A DNA stretch of 64,000 bases. Origin: Candidatus Gastranaerophilales bacterium. GTDB taxonomy: Bacteria; Cyanobacteriota; Vampirovibrionia; Gastranaerophilales; Gastranaerophilaceae. Within the stretch, counting starts at the first letter, position 1. Each line of letters opens with the position of its first letter. This document shows positions 27,577-37,219 of this stretch, in pieces. The notes under the pieces were generated by a model. The model had not been told where the DNA came from. It was given only the letters and a program-made list of their open reading frames with translations, and made no database searches. The position numbers and the translations under genes are program-made. The stretch lies in the NCBI GenBank assembly GCA_947624325.1, contig CANQJT010000005.1:98693-162692 (forward strand), written 5' to 3'.

Positions 27577-27598
27577 GCTTTACCTTTATTTAAATACG

Positions 27599-27641
27599 AA
27601 AAAAGACTAACTATATTTTAAATAAAAGTCAGTCTTTTTGT
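27599..27641. terminator. Bidirectional hairpin terminator
   Basis: Left arm AAAAAGACTAACT (27599-27611) pairs with AGTCAGTCTTTTT near 27627-27639 with one mismatch, A-tract on one side and T-tract on the other. It ends the 84-residue gene (minus strand) before maf. Confidence 0.7.
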
Positions 27642-27668
27642 AAAACTTGTTTTATGTTTATTTACAAT

Positions 27669-27923
27669 TTATCTTTTTCTTGCGCGAGGCGGATTAAATG
27701 TAAGTCGCAAATAAACTACTGATTTTGAAGTAACATCACTGCATATATTTTTTAATTTACTGTTCATTTCCATCATACTTCTTTGCATCATCGCATAATC
27801 ATTCATTGCTGATAACATTTTTTGAGAATCAACTAATTTTGTAGTTTCAGGATTATCCATCTTAAGTTTAGAATATTTCCTAACTAATTCTCTGTCGATT
27901 TTATCTTTTGCTCCAATAGCCAT
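27669..27923 (-). CDS. Small basic protein, unknown
   Basis: 84 residues, helical, rich in Lys and Met (AMMQRSMMEMNSKLKN, ~48-63), ending in a basic NPPRARKR tail. No membrane segment. AAGG precedes the ATG, and a terminator follows, so it is a monocistronic gene. Not recognised. Confidence 0.6.
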   Translation of the reverse strand: MAIGAKDKIDRELVRKYSKLKMDNPETTKLVDSQKMLSAMNDYAMMQRSMMEMNSKLKNICSDVTSKSVVYLRLTFNPPRARKR

Positions 27924-28035
27924 TAATAAACCTTCCCCGTTTATATATTTTCCCCGTTGTATATTTATATAAAAAAAATTTTTTAATGGAAATTGCTTTT
28001 TTAAATTAAAATATTACGGTTTGTTAACATATTTT

Positions 28036-29157
28036 TTAAAAACCTATAAGACTGGGAAGTTCTGTATATTCAAGGTTTTGAGCTTCTGATACACCTTTAT
28101 TTGTAAGTTTTCCACGGTATGTGTTAACCCCGTATGCGAGAGAGGAATCTTTTTTGATGGCATCTTCAAGCCCATAATTTGCAATATTTAATATATATTT
28201 AATTGTTTCATTAGTTAAAGCTATAGTTGAAGTTCTTGCAACACTGCCCGGAATATTAGCAACACTATAATGAATTACTCCATATTTTTCAAAAGAAGGA
28301 TTATCTATAAAGGTTATTCTGTCTATTGTTTCTACTATCCCTCCCTGGTCAATGGAAACATCCACAATTACCGAGCCTTTCTTCATACTTTTTACCATTT
28401 CTTCCGTAATTATGGAAGGTGCTTTATGACCCGGAATTAATACAGCACCTATCAATGCATCCGCATCCTTAATTAATTTTTTTAAAATTGTTTCATTCGA
28501 GACATATGTTTTAACTTTAGAACCAAACATATTATCTACTTTTCTTAATTTATCAGTATTGACATCAACTATACTGACATCAGCACCAAGCCCGACTGCT
28601 ATTTTAACGGCATTGATACCTACAGTTCCAGCCCCGACTATAAGTACTTTACCTGCAGGCACTCCGGCTATTCCTCCAAGCAGTATTCCTGCTCCGCCAT
28701 TTCTGTTTTCGAGCAGATTAGCTGCTATTTGAACTGCCATTTTTCCTGCAACTTCACTCATAGGAATTAATAAAGGAAGTGTTCCGTCACTTTTTTGTAT
28801 TGTTTCATATGCTATTGATGTAACTTTTCTTTCCAATAATTCATGTGTTAAATTTTTTTCTACTGCAAGGTGCAAATATGTAAATAATATCTGATTTTTC
28901 TTCAACAATTTATACTCTGAAGGCTGAGGTTCTTTAACTTTAACTATAATTTCAGAATTATTGTAAATATCTGAAGCATTATCATATATTACAGCCCCAG
29001 AATTTTTATATTCTTCATTAGAAAATCCGCTTCCAATACCTGCATTTTTTTCAATAAAGACTGCATGTCCGTATTTTACAAGCTGTTTAACCCCATCCGG
29101 AGTAATTCCAACCCTGTCTTCTTTAATTTTAAGTTCTTTCGGAACTCCGATTTTCAT
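28036..29157 (-). CDS. ald: Alanine dehydrogenase
   Basis: NAD-dependent oxidative deamination of L-alanine to pyruvate. N-terminal IGVPKELKIKEDRVG, dinucleotide-binding GAGTVG (~176-181) and the following AVGLGADV, then HYSVANIPGSVARTST (~300). 373 residues, standard. It starts one base after the pyrF stop, so the two are co-transcribed. Confidence 0.95.
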   Translation of the reverse strand: MKIGVPKELKIKEDRVGITPDGVKQLVKYGHAVFIEKNAGIGSGFSNEEYKNSGAVIYDNASDIYNNSEIIVKVKEPQPSEYKLLKKNQILFTYLHLAVEKNLTHELLERKVTSIAYETIQKSDGTLPLLIPMSEVAGKMAVQIAANLLENRNGGAGILLGGIAGVPAGKVLIVGAGTVGINAVKIAVGLGADVSIVDVNTDKLRKVDNMFGSKVKTYVSNETILKKLIKDADALIGAVLIPGHKAPSIITEEMVKSMKKGSVIVDVSIDQGGIVETIDRITFIDNPSFEKYGVIHYSVANIPGSVARTSTIALTNETIKYILNIANYGLEDAIKKDSSLAYGVNTYRGKLTNKGVSEAQNLEYTELPSLIGF

Positions 29158-29158
29158 A

Positions 29159-29914
29159 TTATTCCTCTATTTCTTTAAGTGCCTCATCTATTTCAGCTAT
29201 AATCATCTTTGCTGCTATAACAGGGTCTTGTGCATGCGTAATAGGTCTTCCTATAATCATATAATCAGCACCGGCTTTTATTGCATCAGAAGGTGAAACA
29301 ATCCTTATTTGATCGTTCACTATAGCCCAAGTAGGTCTAACCGCAGGACAAACCACCAAAAAATCATTTCCTAATTCTTTTTTTATCTGCTTAGCATCAG
29401 TATCAGGTGCAACAACTCCGTGAATTCCCGACTCTTTTGCTATTTTTGCCAGTTTTAGTACATATGCGGATATATTCATATCTACACCCAGTTCATTTGT
29501 TAAAGTCTTCTGTCCGAAACTGGATAACAGAGTAACTGCAAGTATCATCGGAGGTTCCATATTATTTTTCTTGGCATAATCATTACAAGCTTCCAAAGTA
29601 TTAATCATCATTTTAGAACCGCCTGTTGCACTTATATTAAAAAAATCAACACCCCTTTTTAAAAGATTAATACTTGTTTGAGCAATAGTATTGGGTATAT
29701 CTTGAAATTTACCGTCGAAATAAACTTTTCCGCCATGTTCTTTTATTACTTCAACAGACTTAAATCCGCATGCCGTAAATAATTGCAAACCCACTTTAAA
29801 ATATCCGACATAATCTTTCAATAAGTCTACATATTTTATAACTTCTTCTATTGAATCAAAATCAAGTGCAAGAATTATTCTGTCTTTTGCTAAAATAGGT
29901 TTTCTTTGTTCCAT
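29159..29914 (-). CDS. pyrF: Orotidine 5'-phosphate decarboxylase
   Basis: Last step of UMP synthesis. ILALDFDS near the N-terminus, the catalytic YFDGKFQDIPNT motif (DxKxxDI variant, Lys and Asp present), and DYMIIGRPIT near the C-terminus. The ATG at 29914 (MEQRKP) is preferred over an in-frame GTG at 29953, giving 251 residues, standard for the short form. Leads a two-gene unit with ald. Confidence 0.94.
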   Translation of the reverse strand: MEQRKPILAKDRIILALDFDSIEEVIKYVDLLKDYVGYFKVGLQLFTACGFKSVEVIKEHGGKVYFDGKFQDIPNTIAQTSINLLKRGVDFFNISATGGSKMMINTLEACNDYAKKNNMEPPMILAVTLLSSFGQKTLTNELGVDMNISAYVLKLAKIAKESGIHGVVAPDTDAKQIKKELGNDFLVVCPAVRPTWAIVNDQIRIVSPSDAIKAGADYMIIGRPITHAQDPVIAAKMIIAEIDEALKEIEE

Positions 29915-30012
29915 TTTTATCTCAAAATAAAATTTTCCAGTAAATAATAACACTATTGATTTAAGTTATCAATAGTTTTATTACTTATTTTTACTTTATT
30001 ATCGGAAAAAAA

Positions 30013-30375
30013 TTAGTACCCTCTTGAGGCAACGATATCCAATAATTCAGCTTCCGCATTCATTGCAAAGTCATGAGCATCACATTCGCTCATACCTTCT
30101 TTTATTTTATTTTGATAAACAGTTTCATATAAATCATCACATGCTTCAAGCAATGCAGGATTATTTATTGCGAGTGCAACAGCTTCATCAACACTTTTTG
30201 ATATGTCTCCGGCTTTAGTACTTCTAACTTGTGAACGACCCAAAACTCCAAGATCCTGAACAACTGACCTTGCATGTTCTTCAGCCTCGGGTGTACGAAT
30301 TACTTCTTTATTTTGTTTTGGACGATTATTTTCCTGACTATATCCGAAATTATGAATATTATTTATTTCTGTCAT
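30013..30375 (-). CDS. Small acidic protein, lineage type
   Basis: 120 residues, mostly helical after ~25, no membrane segment. N-terminal MTEINNIHNFGY shows the short Asn-rich Phe-Gly pattern seen in other unknown proteins of the window. GGAGAG precedes the ATG. The following 281 bases to the next gene are AT-rich and I see nothing more in them than promoter-like A/T runs. Confidence 0.6.
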   Translation of the reverse strand: MTEINNIHNFGYSQENNRPKQNKEVIRTPEAEEHARSVVQDLGVLGRSQVRSTKAGDISKSVDEAVALAINNPALLEACDDLYETVYQNKIKEGMSECDAHDFAMNAEAELLDIVASRGY

Positions 30376-30656
30376 TTTTCTCTCCGTGTTTATTTCTTTC
30401 GCAATATGTTTTAAACCTCAGTACAAAAATTTTTTGCTAGTCTTTTTAAAAATATATACTATTTTTTTATTTTTAATTTTTTATTATACCCCAAATATAC
30501 TTATTTTACAACATTTTAGCAGTTTAAAATTCGTTTTTACATTTCTTAATATTTTATATATTCTATACCTATTATTTATGCAAATAACATAAAATTCAAA
30601 GAATATTATGTATTTGAATGATTGAATAATTTTATAAATTAAGTCACAATTACATT

Positions 30657-31712
30657 ATGAAAAAGATTATCTGCTTATTTTCAATATACTTAATATTTTC
30701 ATCATCAGGAGTCTGCAGAAATACTGAAAATCCTAATGATTTTATGGAACTTGGAAAATACAAAGAAACTTTTGAAATAAATGAAAGTAATGACAAAATA
30801 CAAACAATAGAGAATGATGAAGAATTTGAGGCGGAAGCAATAACCGATATTGCAAAAAGATATGAACAAAATGCAGTTGAACTAAAGCTTGATGACACAG
30901 ATGAAGACAGCCTTAGCGATATAAACAGTGAAAGACTATTTAAATTAAGAGTTAACGAAACACAGTACAAAATAGAAAAAAATATAAAAAATGAAAATAT
31001 GATATGGGACGGTTCAAAAGCTTTTTCGCAAGCATTTTATAACAATTCAAGACATATGGCGCCTATTCCTTCCGTTATTAATTCACAAAATATAGAAGCT
31101 AAAGTATCACCGTCATTATCTGCAAAACTCGGACAAACATATCTTTTCGACTCGTTTGACAGTTCAGTATTGTTTGTAAGAAGCAATGAATCTACATATA
31201 ATACAGGTTCCGTAATATCCTACAAAGGTGACAGCATAAACATTGCAGCAGGTTCTTTTTCCTCATCATACAATAATGCAGCATCGGGAGGTGCAATAAT
31301 TAAATCAAATCCGCTGTTATTTTCAAAAGGAGGAAGCCTTTCACTCGGCAGTGCTATATTTTCAAACGAAGGACAAGAATTTGATAAAACAACGGGGGGA
31401 CTTTTTACCGAATATAAATACAAACGGTTAAAACTTAATACCCAGGTAGGGCATAGCAGATATTCAAACTCCACTGCTCCGGAAACAAGTTTATATTTTA
31501 TTCCCGAATTAAGACTCAGCGATTCTTTATATGTAAAAACAAGATTTATAAGAAATGTCACTTTAAATACAATGCAGGATGAAATGGCATTAACATATAA
31601 ACCAAAAAACAATAAAAATAATCTTGAATTTGAAATTAATGCATCTAACCAATATGACCAAAATTCAACAATAAAACAAAGATTAAAACTTTCAACATCT
31701 TTTAGAATTTAA
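30657..31712 (+). CDS. Exported beta-rich protein, probable outer-membrane barrel
   Basis: 351 residues. Signal peptide (IICLFSIYLIFSSSGVC), an acidic linker to ~110, then alternating polar/hydrophobic strands to the C-terminus, which ends LKLSTSFRI. An aromatic residue close to the end and strand periodicity fit an outer-membrane beta-barrel (inference). No Shine-Dalgarno; the ATG follows ATT directly. 25 bases upstream of uvrA, in the same direction. Confidence 0.6.
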   Translation: MKKIICLFSIYLIFSSSGVCRNTENPNDFMELGKYKETFEINESNDKIQTIENDEEFEAEAITDIAKRYEQNAVELKLDDTDEDSLSDINSERLFKLRVNETQYKIEKNIKNENMIWDGSKAFSQAFYNNSRHMAPIPSVINSQNIEAKVSPSLSAKLGQTYLFDSFDSSVLFVRSNESTYNTGSVISYKGDSINIAAGSFSSSYNNAASGGAIIKSNPLLFSKGGSLSLGSAIFSNEGQEFDKTTGGLFTEYKYKRLKLNTQVGHSRYSNSTAPETSLYFIPELRLSDSLYVKTRFIRNVTLNTMQDEMALTYKPKNNKNNLEFEINASNQYDQNSTIKQRLKLSTSFRI

Positions 31713-31737
31713 TTTTAATTTGTGACATAATAATGTT

Positions 31738-34575
31738 ATGAATGACAAAATTATAATAAGAAAAGCAAATCAACATAATTTAAAAAATGTCAGTTTGGAG
31801 CTGCCGAAAAACGAACTGATAGTATTTACGGGTATTTCAGGTTCGGGTAAAAGTTCATTAGCCTTTGATACTATTTTTGCGGAAGGACAAAGACGATATG
31901 TGGAAAGTCTTTCAAACTATGCAAGACAATTTTTAGGTCAGCTTGATAAACCTGATGTTGAAAGTATTGAAGGATTATCACCTGCGATTTCAATCGACCA
32001 GAAATCAACCAGCAACAACCCCCGTTCAACAGTAGGGACAGTTACTGAAATATATGATTATTTAAGATTACTTTTTGCAAGAATAGGTACACCCCACTGT
32101 CCCGAGTGCGGATGTGAAATTGTACCTCAATCCATTGATGAAATTGTTGATAAAATATATCAACTGCCGGAAGGTACTAAAATCCAACTGCTTGCTCCTG
32201 TTGTCAGAGGGAAAAAAGGCGAATTTATTAATCTTTTTGAAGAACTTAAACAAGAAGGCTTTGTAAGGGTCAGAGCAGACGGAGAAATTTATAATCTTGA
32301 CGAAGATGAAATTGAATTAAATAAAACTCAAAAACATACAATTGAAGTTGTTGTAGATAGGCTTGTTATTAAAGAAAGTGCAAAATCAAGATTAACCGAT
32401 AGCGCCCAAATTGCATTACAAAAAGCAGACGGACTTTTACTGGTGGATGTGGTAGGCGGCAAAGAAATGATTTTCAGTGAAAAACTGGCATGCCCGAATT
32501 GTAATTTAAGTTTTGAGGAACTTGCCCCGAGAATATTCAGCTTTAATAACCCATACGGAGCTTGTCCTGCTTGTTCGGGGCTTGGCGCACATTATGAAAT
32601 GGATCCCGATTTATTAATACCCGACAAATCAAAATCACTAAAGCAGGGGGCAATTTATCCTTGGGCGAAGACCGGAAATCCTTATTATCTTGATGTTTTA
32701 AAATCAGTTTGCGAACATTTCGGAATTGATATGGATATGCCGTTTGATAATCTTTCCATCGACCAGCAGAATATTATTCTTTTCGGAAGCGGAAGAGAAT
32801 TAATTAAAATGCGCTATAAAGAATTTGGCGGTACGAGATATATTACCCAAACAAGACCGTTTATGGGTGTAATACCCTATTTTATGCATAAATATGAGGA
32901 GTCTAATTCTGATGAAGTAAGGGATTATATTCAGGAATATATGTCGCAAATTCCATGCAGTGTGTGTAAAGGCGCAAGATTAAAACCGTTTTCGCTTGCT
33001 GTTACAATAATGGGTAAAAATATTTATGAAGTTTGCCTTATGTCGATTAAAGAATGTTATAAATTCTTTTCCGATTTATATCTTGAACTTGATGATTATA
33101 AACTCCAAATTGCGAAACAAATTCTTGAAGAAATTCAAGCAAGACTTAAATTTATGCTGGATGTAGGATTAAGTTACCTGAATCTTGCAAGAATGTCAGG
33201 AACACTCTCAGGCGGCGAGGCGCAGAGAATTAGACTGGCGACTCAAATAGGTAGCGGATTATCGGGAGTTTTATATGTACTGGATGAACCCTCTATCGGG
33301 CTTCATCAATATAATAATGATATGCTGATTAAAACTCTTTTAAGATTAAGAAATCTTGGAAACACATTAATTGTAGTAGAGCACGACGAAGATACAATAA
33401 GAAGTGCAGACCACATTGTAGATATCGGACTTTATGCAGGGGTTAAAGGCGGAAAAATTATAGCTCAAGGCAGTCTTGAAGATATTATAAAATCTAAAAA
33501 ATCACTGACGGGACAATACTTAAGCGGCGAAAGGTTTATCCCTATACCTAAAAAAAGACGGGAAGGCAACGGAAAATATTTAGTTGTTAAAAATGCACAT
33601 AAGAACAACTTGAAAAATATTGACGTAACTATTCCGCTAGGAAAGGTAGTTGTATTGACAGGAATTTCAGGAAGCGGAAAATCAACATTAATGAATGATA
33701 TAATTTATCAATATTCAATTCATAAATTAAATAAAAACAAACCCAAACCGCAGGGAGTAGATTTTATTGAAGGATTTGAAAATATAGATAAAGTTATTTG
33801 TATTGACCAATCGCCTATAGGAAGAACTCCCAGATCAAATCCTGCAACATATACAGATGTTTTTACTCATATAAGAGAACTTTTTGCAAAAACTCCGGAA
33901 GCAAAAATGAGAGGTTATACTGCAGGCAGATTCAGCTTTAACGTAAAAGGAGGAAGATGTGAAGCCTGCAAAGGCGACGGTGTTACAAAAATAGAAATGA
34001 ACTTTTTATCCGATGTTTATGTAAAATGTAATGTTTGCAAAGGTCAAAGGTACAACAGAGAAACTCTTGAAGTTCGATACGGAGGCAAAAATATTTCTGA
34101 AGTTCTTGATATGACAATAGCTGAAGCTTTAGAGTTTTTTGAAAATATCCCAAAAATCAAATCAAGACTTCAAACACTGAATGATGTCGGTTTAGGTTAT
34201 ATGAAGCTGGGTCAGAGTTCTACAACACTATCCGGCGGTGAAGCTCAAAGAATTAAACTGGCAAGCGAGCTTAATAAACGGGCAACAGGCAAAACTCTTT
34301 ATCTTCTGGATGAACCTACTGTCGGGCTTCATTGGTATGATTTGGATAAACTTATTAAAATAATTAATAAACTGGCTGATAGCGGAAATACAATTTTAAT
34401 TATTGAACATAATATGGATTTAATTAAAACAGCCGACCATATCATTGATTTAGGGCCACAAGGCGGAGATGAAGGCGGTCGTATTATAGCAGAAGGTACT
34501 CCTGAAGAAGTGGCGGAAAACAAAAAATCTTTTACCGGTATGTATTTAAAGAAAATTTTTAACCAAAAAAATTAA
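31738..34575 (+). CDS. uvrA: UvrABC excinuclease subunit A
   Basis: DNA damage recognition ATPase of nucleotide excision repair. Two ABC modules: Walker [13 protein letters not shown] (~32) and [13 protein letters not shown] (~640), each with LSGGEAQRI signatures and VVEHD / IIEHN switches. Zinc modules [12 protein letters not shown]...CPAC and CEACKGDG...CNVCKGQRY are present. 945 residues, full length. No Shine-Dalgarno before the ATG; a TAATAAT -10-like element sits immediately upstream. Confidence 0.98.
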   Translation: MNDKIIIRKANQHNLKNVSLELPKNELIVFTGISGSGKSSLAFDTIFAEGQRRYVESLSNYARQFLGQLDKPDVESIEGLSPAISIDQKSTSNNPRSTVGTVTEIYDYLRLLFARIGTPHCPECGCEIVPQSIDEIVDKIYQLPEGTKIQLLAPVVRGKKGEFINLFEELKQEGFVRVRADGEIYNLDEDEIELNKTQKHTIEVVVDRLVIKESAKSRLTDSAQIALQKADGLLLVDVVGGKEMIFSEKLACPNCNLSFEELAPRIFSFNNPYGACPACSGLGAHYEMDPDLLIPDKSKSLKQGAIYPWAKTGNPYYLDVLKSVCEHFGIDMDMPFDNLSIDQQNIILFGSGRELIKMRYKEFGGTRYITQTRPFMGVIPYFMHKYEESNSDEVRDYIQEYMSQIPCSVCKGARLKPFSLAVTIMGKNIYEVCLMSIKECYKFFSDLYLELDDYKLQIAKQILEEIQARLKFMLDVGLSYLNLARMSGTLSGGEAQRIRLATQIGSGLSGVLYVLDEPSIGLHQYNNDMLIKTLLRLRNLGNTLIVVEHDEDTIRSADHIVDIGLYAGVKGGKIIAQGSLEDIIKSKKSLTGQYLSGERFIPIPKKRREGNGKYLVVKNAHKNNLKNIDVTIPLGKVVVLTGISGSGKSTLMNDIIYQYSIHKLNKNKPKPQGVDFIEGFENIDKVICIDQSPIGRTPRSNPATYTDVFTHIRELFAKTPEAKMRGYTAGRFSFNVKGGRCEACKGDGVTKIEMNFLSDVYVKCNVCKGQRYNRETLEVRYGGKNISEVLDMTIAEALEFFENIPKIKSRLQTLNDVGLGYMKLGQSSTTLSGGEAQRIKLASELNKRATGKTLYLLDEPTVGLHWYDLDKLIKIINKLADSGNTILIIEHNMDLIKTADHIIDLGPQGGDEGGRIIAEGTPEEVAENKKSFTGMYLKKIFNQKN

Positions 34576-34608
34576 GGAGTTTGTAATAAATTACAAACTC
34601 CTTTTTAT
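34574..34608 (+). terminator. Rho-independent terminator of uvrA
   Basis: 13-bp perfect stem AAGGAGTTTGTAA (34574-34586) / TTACAAACTCCTT (34591-34603), loop TAAA, then T-run. It starts at the uvrA stop codon. Confidence 0.9.
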
Positions 34609-34624
34609 ATTATATGTTATTTTA

Positions 34625-34993
34625 TTATTTAACTATGCCTTTAATACCTGTTATTTCAACAGCAGGAGTTTTAGAGGGTGCTTTTTTAGCATTATGTTTA
34701 TCAATAATATTACCGATAAGTCCGCCGATTAAACGACCTGCTAATGCACCTGCAGCAACAACTGCAACGGGAAGCCCGATTTTTATCAAATTAGCAATTG
34801 GCATTGAAACAACTTTATCGTTTACCGATGCTTTTAGAGATTCAACTTTAACTTTATTTCCCATAAATAAGAAATAATCTTTTGCTTTTGAAGCTACATA
34901 AATACCGCCGGGCAATGCACCAACAGCTGTCCCGATTTTTTTGCCTCTGTTTCGTGCGGTATGCATTTGATTATTAACTGCTGAAATTTTCAT
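34625..34993 (-). CDS. Small Gly/Ala-rich membrane protein, lineage type
   Basis: 122 residues. N-terminal MKISAVNNQMH, then a hydrophobic Gly/Ala helix at ~70-97 (LPVAVVAAGALAGRLIGGLI) and a weaker one at ~22-36. AAGGT precedes the ATG. Not recognised. Convergent with uvrA, between two terminators. Confidence 0.6.
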   Translation of the reverse strand: MKISAVNNQMHTARNRGKKIGTAVGALPGGIYVASKAKDYFLFMGNKVKVESLKASVNDKVVSMPIANLIKIGLPVAVVAAGALAGRLIGGLIGNIIDKHNAKKAPSKTPAVEITGIKGIVK

Positions 34994-35086
34994 AAATTTA
35001 CCTTTATATTACTTTCTGCCCTTATTAAATCATGTAAATATATTTTTTTGCCAGATAAATATTATAATATTAAAATTTTGTAATAA

Positions 35087-35118
35087 AAAGAACGAGTTTA
35101 AAATTAAACTCGTTCTTT
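35087..35118 (-). terminator. Rho-independent terminator of the ispH-rpsA unit
   Basis: 15-base complementary arms 35087-35101 and 35104-35118 around AAAGAACGAGTTTAA, A/T-tracts on both sides. It directly follows the rpsA stop on the minus strand. Confidence 0.88.
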
Positions 35119-35127
35119 AATACAAAT

Positions 35128-36207
35128 TTATTTTTGAATATCTTTTACACTTAATGCAATTCTATGTTCTTGAGGAGTGAATTTTTTGATTAAAACTTCA
35201 ACTTCATCTCCAACATTATAAATGTTAAACGGATTTGCATTAGCAGGCTCCATTTCGGCAGAAGGCAATAATGCTTCAACACCGGGGTAAATATTAATAA
35301 ATGCACCGAAAGAAGTTACTTTATTAACTGTTCCTTTTATAACCTGACCTTCTTTAAATTCATTTTCTATTGATTCCCAAGGATTTTCACCCATTCTCTT
35401 TAAGCTCAAGCTGATTCTTTTCATATCAGTATCAATTTTTAAGATTTTAACTTCGAGCTCTTGACCTAAAGAAATAACATCTGAAGGGTGTTTAATTCTC
35501 TGCCAAGAAATTTCAGAGATAGGAAGAAGTCCGTCAACACCGTTAATATCAATAAATCCGCCAAAATCAGCTATTCTTACAACTTTACCTTTTACGACAG
35601 AACCCACTTCAAGGTTTGCAATTATTTCATCAACAACTTGTTCTCTTTGTTCTGCTACTGCTTGTCTTTGAGATAAAATTAATTTATTTCTTTTTGCATC
35701 AGCTTCCAAAACTTTTACTTCTATATCCTGACCTACTAAACCGTCAAAAGGAGCGCCTGTTCTTAATTGACTTGCAGGTACAAATCCTCTTAAATCAGAT
35801 ACTTCAACAATTACACCGCCTCTTACCACTAAAACAACTTTTGCCGTAATTGTTTCATTATTATATTTAACATTTTGAAGTTCCTGCCAAGCTTTTGCAC
35901 AAGATAATTTTCTTAATGAAAGCATAATTCTGTCATTTTCATCGTCGCCTTCATCCTTTAATATGTAAAATTCTTTTACATCATTTATTGCAATGTAATC
36001 AGAATAATTTCTGTCATCAATTTGGTTGTTTGTAATTTCTTTATTAGGAAGAAAAGCTTCCGTTTTAGCTCCTATATCAACCAAAAAGCCGTCATTTTCC
36101 TGTTTAATTACTATACCTTTTACTACATCTGCTACTGAAAATTTGTAATTGTAGCTTTCTTCAAGCAATCTGACGAATTCGTCTTGTTCATTCACTGTGT
36201 TTGTCAT
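35128..36207 (-). CDS. rpsA: 30S ribosomal protein S1
   Basis: 359 residues with four S1 RNA-binding domains, at roughly 22-95, 110-175, 193-262 and 278-348 (KGIVIKQENDGFLVDIG, RGGVIVEVSDLRGFVP, VRIADFGGFIDINGVDGLLP, VTSFGAFINIYPGVEALLP). Four domains instead of six in E. coli is usual outside Proteobacteria. It starts 17 bases after the ispH stop; the same two functions are fused in Clostridia (family knowledge). Confidence 0.93.
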   Translation of the reverse strand: MTNTVNEQDEFVRLLEESYNYKFSVADVVKGIVIKQENDGFLVDIGAKTEAFLPNKEITNNQIDDRNYSDYIAINDVKEFYILKDEGDDENDRIMLSLRKLSCAKAWQELQNVKYNNETITAKVVLVVRGGVIVEVSDLRGFVPASQLRTGAPFDGLVGQDIEVKVLEADAKRNKLILSQRQAVAEQREQVVDEIIANLEVGSVVKGKVVRIADFGGFIDINGVDGLLPISEISWQRIKHPSDVISLGQELEVKILKIDTDMKRISLSLKRMGENPWESIENEFKEGQVIKGTVNKVTSFGAFINIYPGVEALLPSAEMEPANANPFNIYNVGDEVEVLIKKFTPQEHRIALSVKDIQK

Positions 36208-36224
36208 TTCTTATTTATCCTTTC

Positions 36225-37091
36225 TTATATTTTTTCTAATTCCGTAATAACTTGTTTTATTATGTTTTCAGGAGTTGAAGCACCTGCCGTAACCCCGATA
36301 TTTTCAACATTTTTTATAATATCTTTATATTCTTTCAAATCATCGGCTGTTTCTATATGAATTGTTTTAGTAATGGCAGATAAAATTTCAGCCAGATGCG
36401 TTGTATTTGCGCTTTTTTTACTGCCTACAACAACCATTAAATCCGATGTTTTTGCGAGTTCTTTTGCTTCCCTTTGACGCATTGATGTTGATTTACATAT
36501 TGTATTAAAAACTTTAATTTCACTTGCTATAGGAAGAAGCGCATTTACAATTTCCTGCAGCAATTCAGGTTTTTGTGTTGTTTGAATTACAACCCCTGCT
36601 TTTTTATGTTCTTTTATTTTCTCTGTTATTGCATTTAATGCATTTATATCAGGAATAACATATACATTATCCGAATACATTTCTGCATTTGCTTTTATAG
36701 CAATAACTTCAGGATGTTCAGGCTTGCCTAAAATTAAAACAAGAAAATCCTCTTGTGCAAGCTGTACTGCTTTTTGTTGAACTTTTTTTACGTCAAGGCA
36801 GGTTAAATCTACAACTTCAAACCCTTTATCCGAAATTTCTTTAATTTTTTGAGGCGCCATACCGTGACTGCGAACAATACAAATACCTGTTTCATTTTCG
36901 CTAAGTTCATCAACGGTTCTTATACCTAATTCTTCAAGTTCTTTAATAACATGCGAATTATGTATAAGCTCGCCTAATACCCATACCTTTTTAGATGCAT
37001 TTTCAATTTTTATTTTTTTAGTTGTTTCGACCGCTCTTTTAACTCCGTAGCAAAAACCTGCACCTTGAGCTAATTTTATATTTTTTTTCAG
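36225..37091 (-). CDS. ispH: 4-hydroxy-3-methylbut-2-enyl diphosphate reductase, probable CTG start
   Basis: Reduces HMBPP to IPP and DMAPP, the last MEP-pathway step, with a [4Fe-4S] cluster. The first ATG (36860) would remove the first cluster Cys; the frame stays open upstream and encodes the expected KLAQGAGFCYGVKRAV start, so the gene must begin near 37091. There the codon aligned with Met is CTG, followed by Lys-Lys; GGAAG lies 9 bases upstream. This gives 288 residues, the normal length. Other cysteines are in DLTCLDVKK and NTICKSTSMRQ, and the substrate motif SHG precedes MAP. No ATG/GTG/TTG exists between the in-frame stop and the GFC motif. Confidence 0.85.
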   Translation of the reverse strand: MKKNIKLAQGAGFCYGVKRAVETTKKIKIENASKKVWVLGELIHNSHVIKELEELGIRTVDELSENETGICIVRSHGMAPQKIKEISDKGFEVVDLTCLDVKKVQQKAVQLAQEDFLVLILGKPEHPEVIAIKANAEMYSDNVYVIPDINALNAITEKIKEHKKAGVVIQTTQKPELLQEIVNALLPIASEIKVFNTICKSTSMRQREAKELAKTSDLMVVVGSKKSANTTHLAEILSAITKTIHIETADDLKEYKDIIKNVENIGVTAGASTPENIIKQVITELEKI

Positions 37092-37145
37092 TGTCCTAAA
37101 CTTCCATTCTTTAGACTAGCAGAGGTTTTCCTCTACAGTACCTTT

Positions 37146-37174
37146 TTTATATCATGAACATTTTTTATTTGCAA
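37146..37174 (-). promoter_or_regulatory. Promoter of ispH-rpsA
   Basis: Minus-strand -35 TTGCAA (37169-37174), 17-base spacer, -10 TATAAA (37146-37151). A small hairpin AGAGG/CCTCT follows in the leader at about 37121-37134. A G11 tract begins 13 bases upstream of the -35. Confidence 0.65.
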
Positions 37175-37187
37175 TGTTGTTTTTTTT

Positions 37188-37198
37188 CCCCCCCCCCC
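37188..37198. repeat. Homopolymer C11 plus CA repeat upstream of ispH promoter
   Basis: Eleven C on the plus strand followed at once by about four CA units, in the interval between the MBOAT gene and ispH. It is not in a reading frame. Length changes would alter spacing to elements upstream of the ispH -35 box. Confidence 0.85.
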
Positions 37199-37219
37199 AC
37201 ACACACTGAAAAAATTTTT

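Noticed and set aside
31394..31399. G6 run in the exported beta-rich protein gene as a slippage site
   Set aside because: Too short compared with the five tracts of 9-11.
37089..37130. ispH as a pseudogene by frameshift near the A8 run
   Set aside because: The frame is continuous through the GFCYGV motif and the total length is normal; only the start codon is odd.
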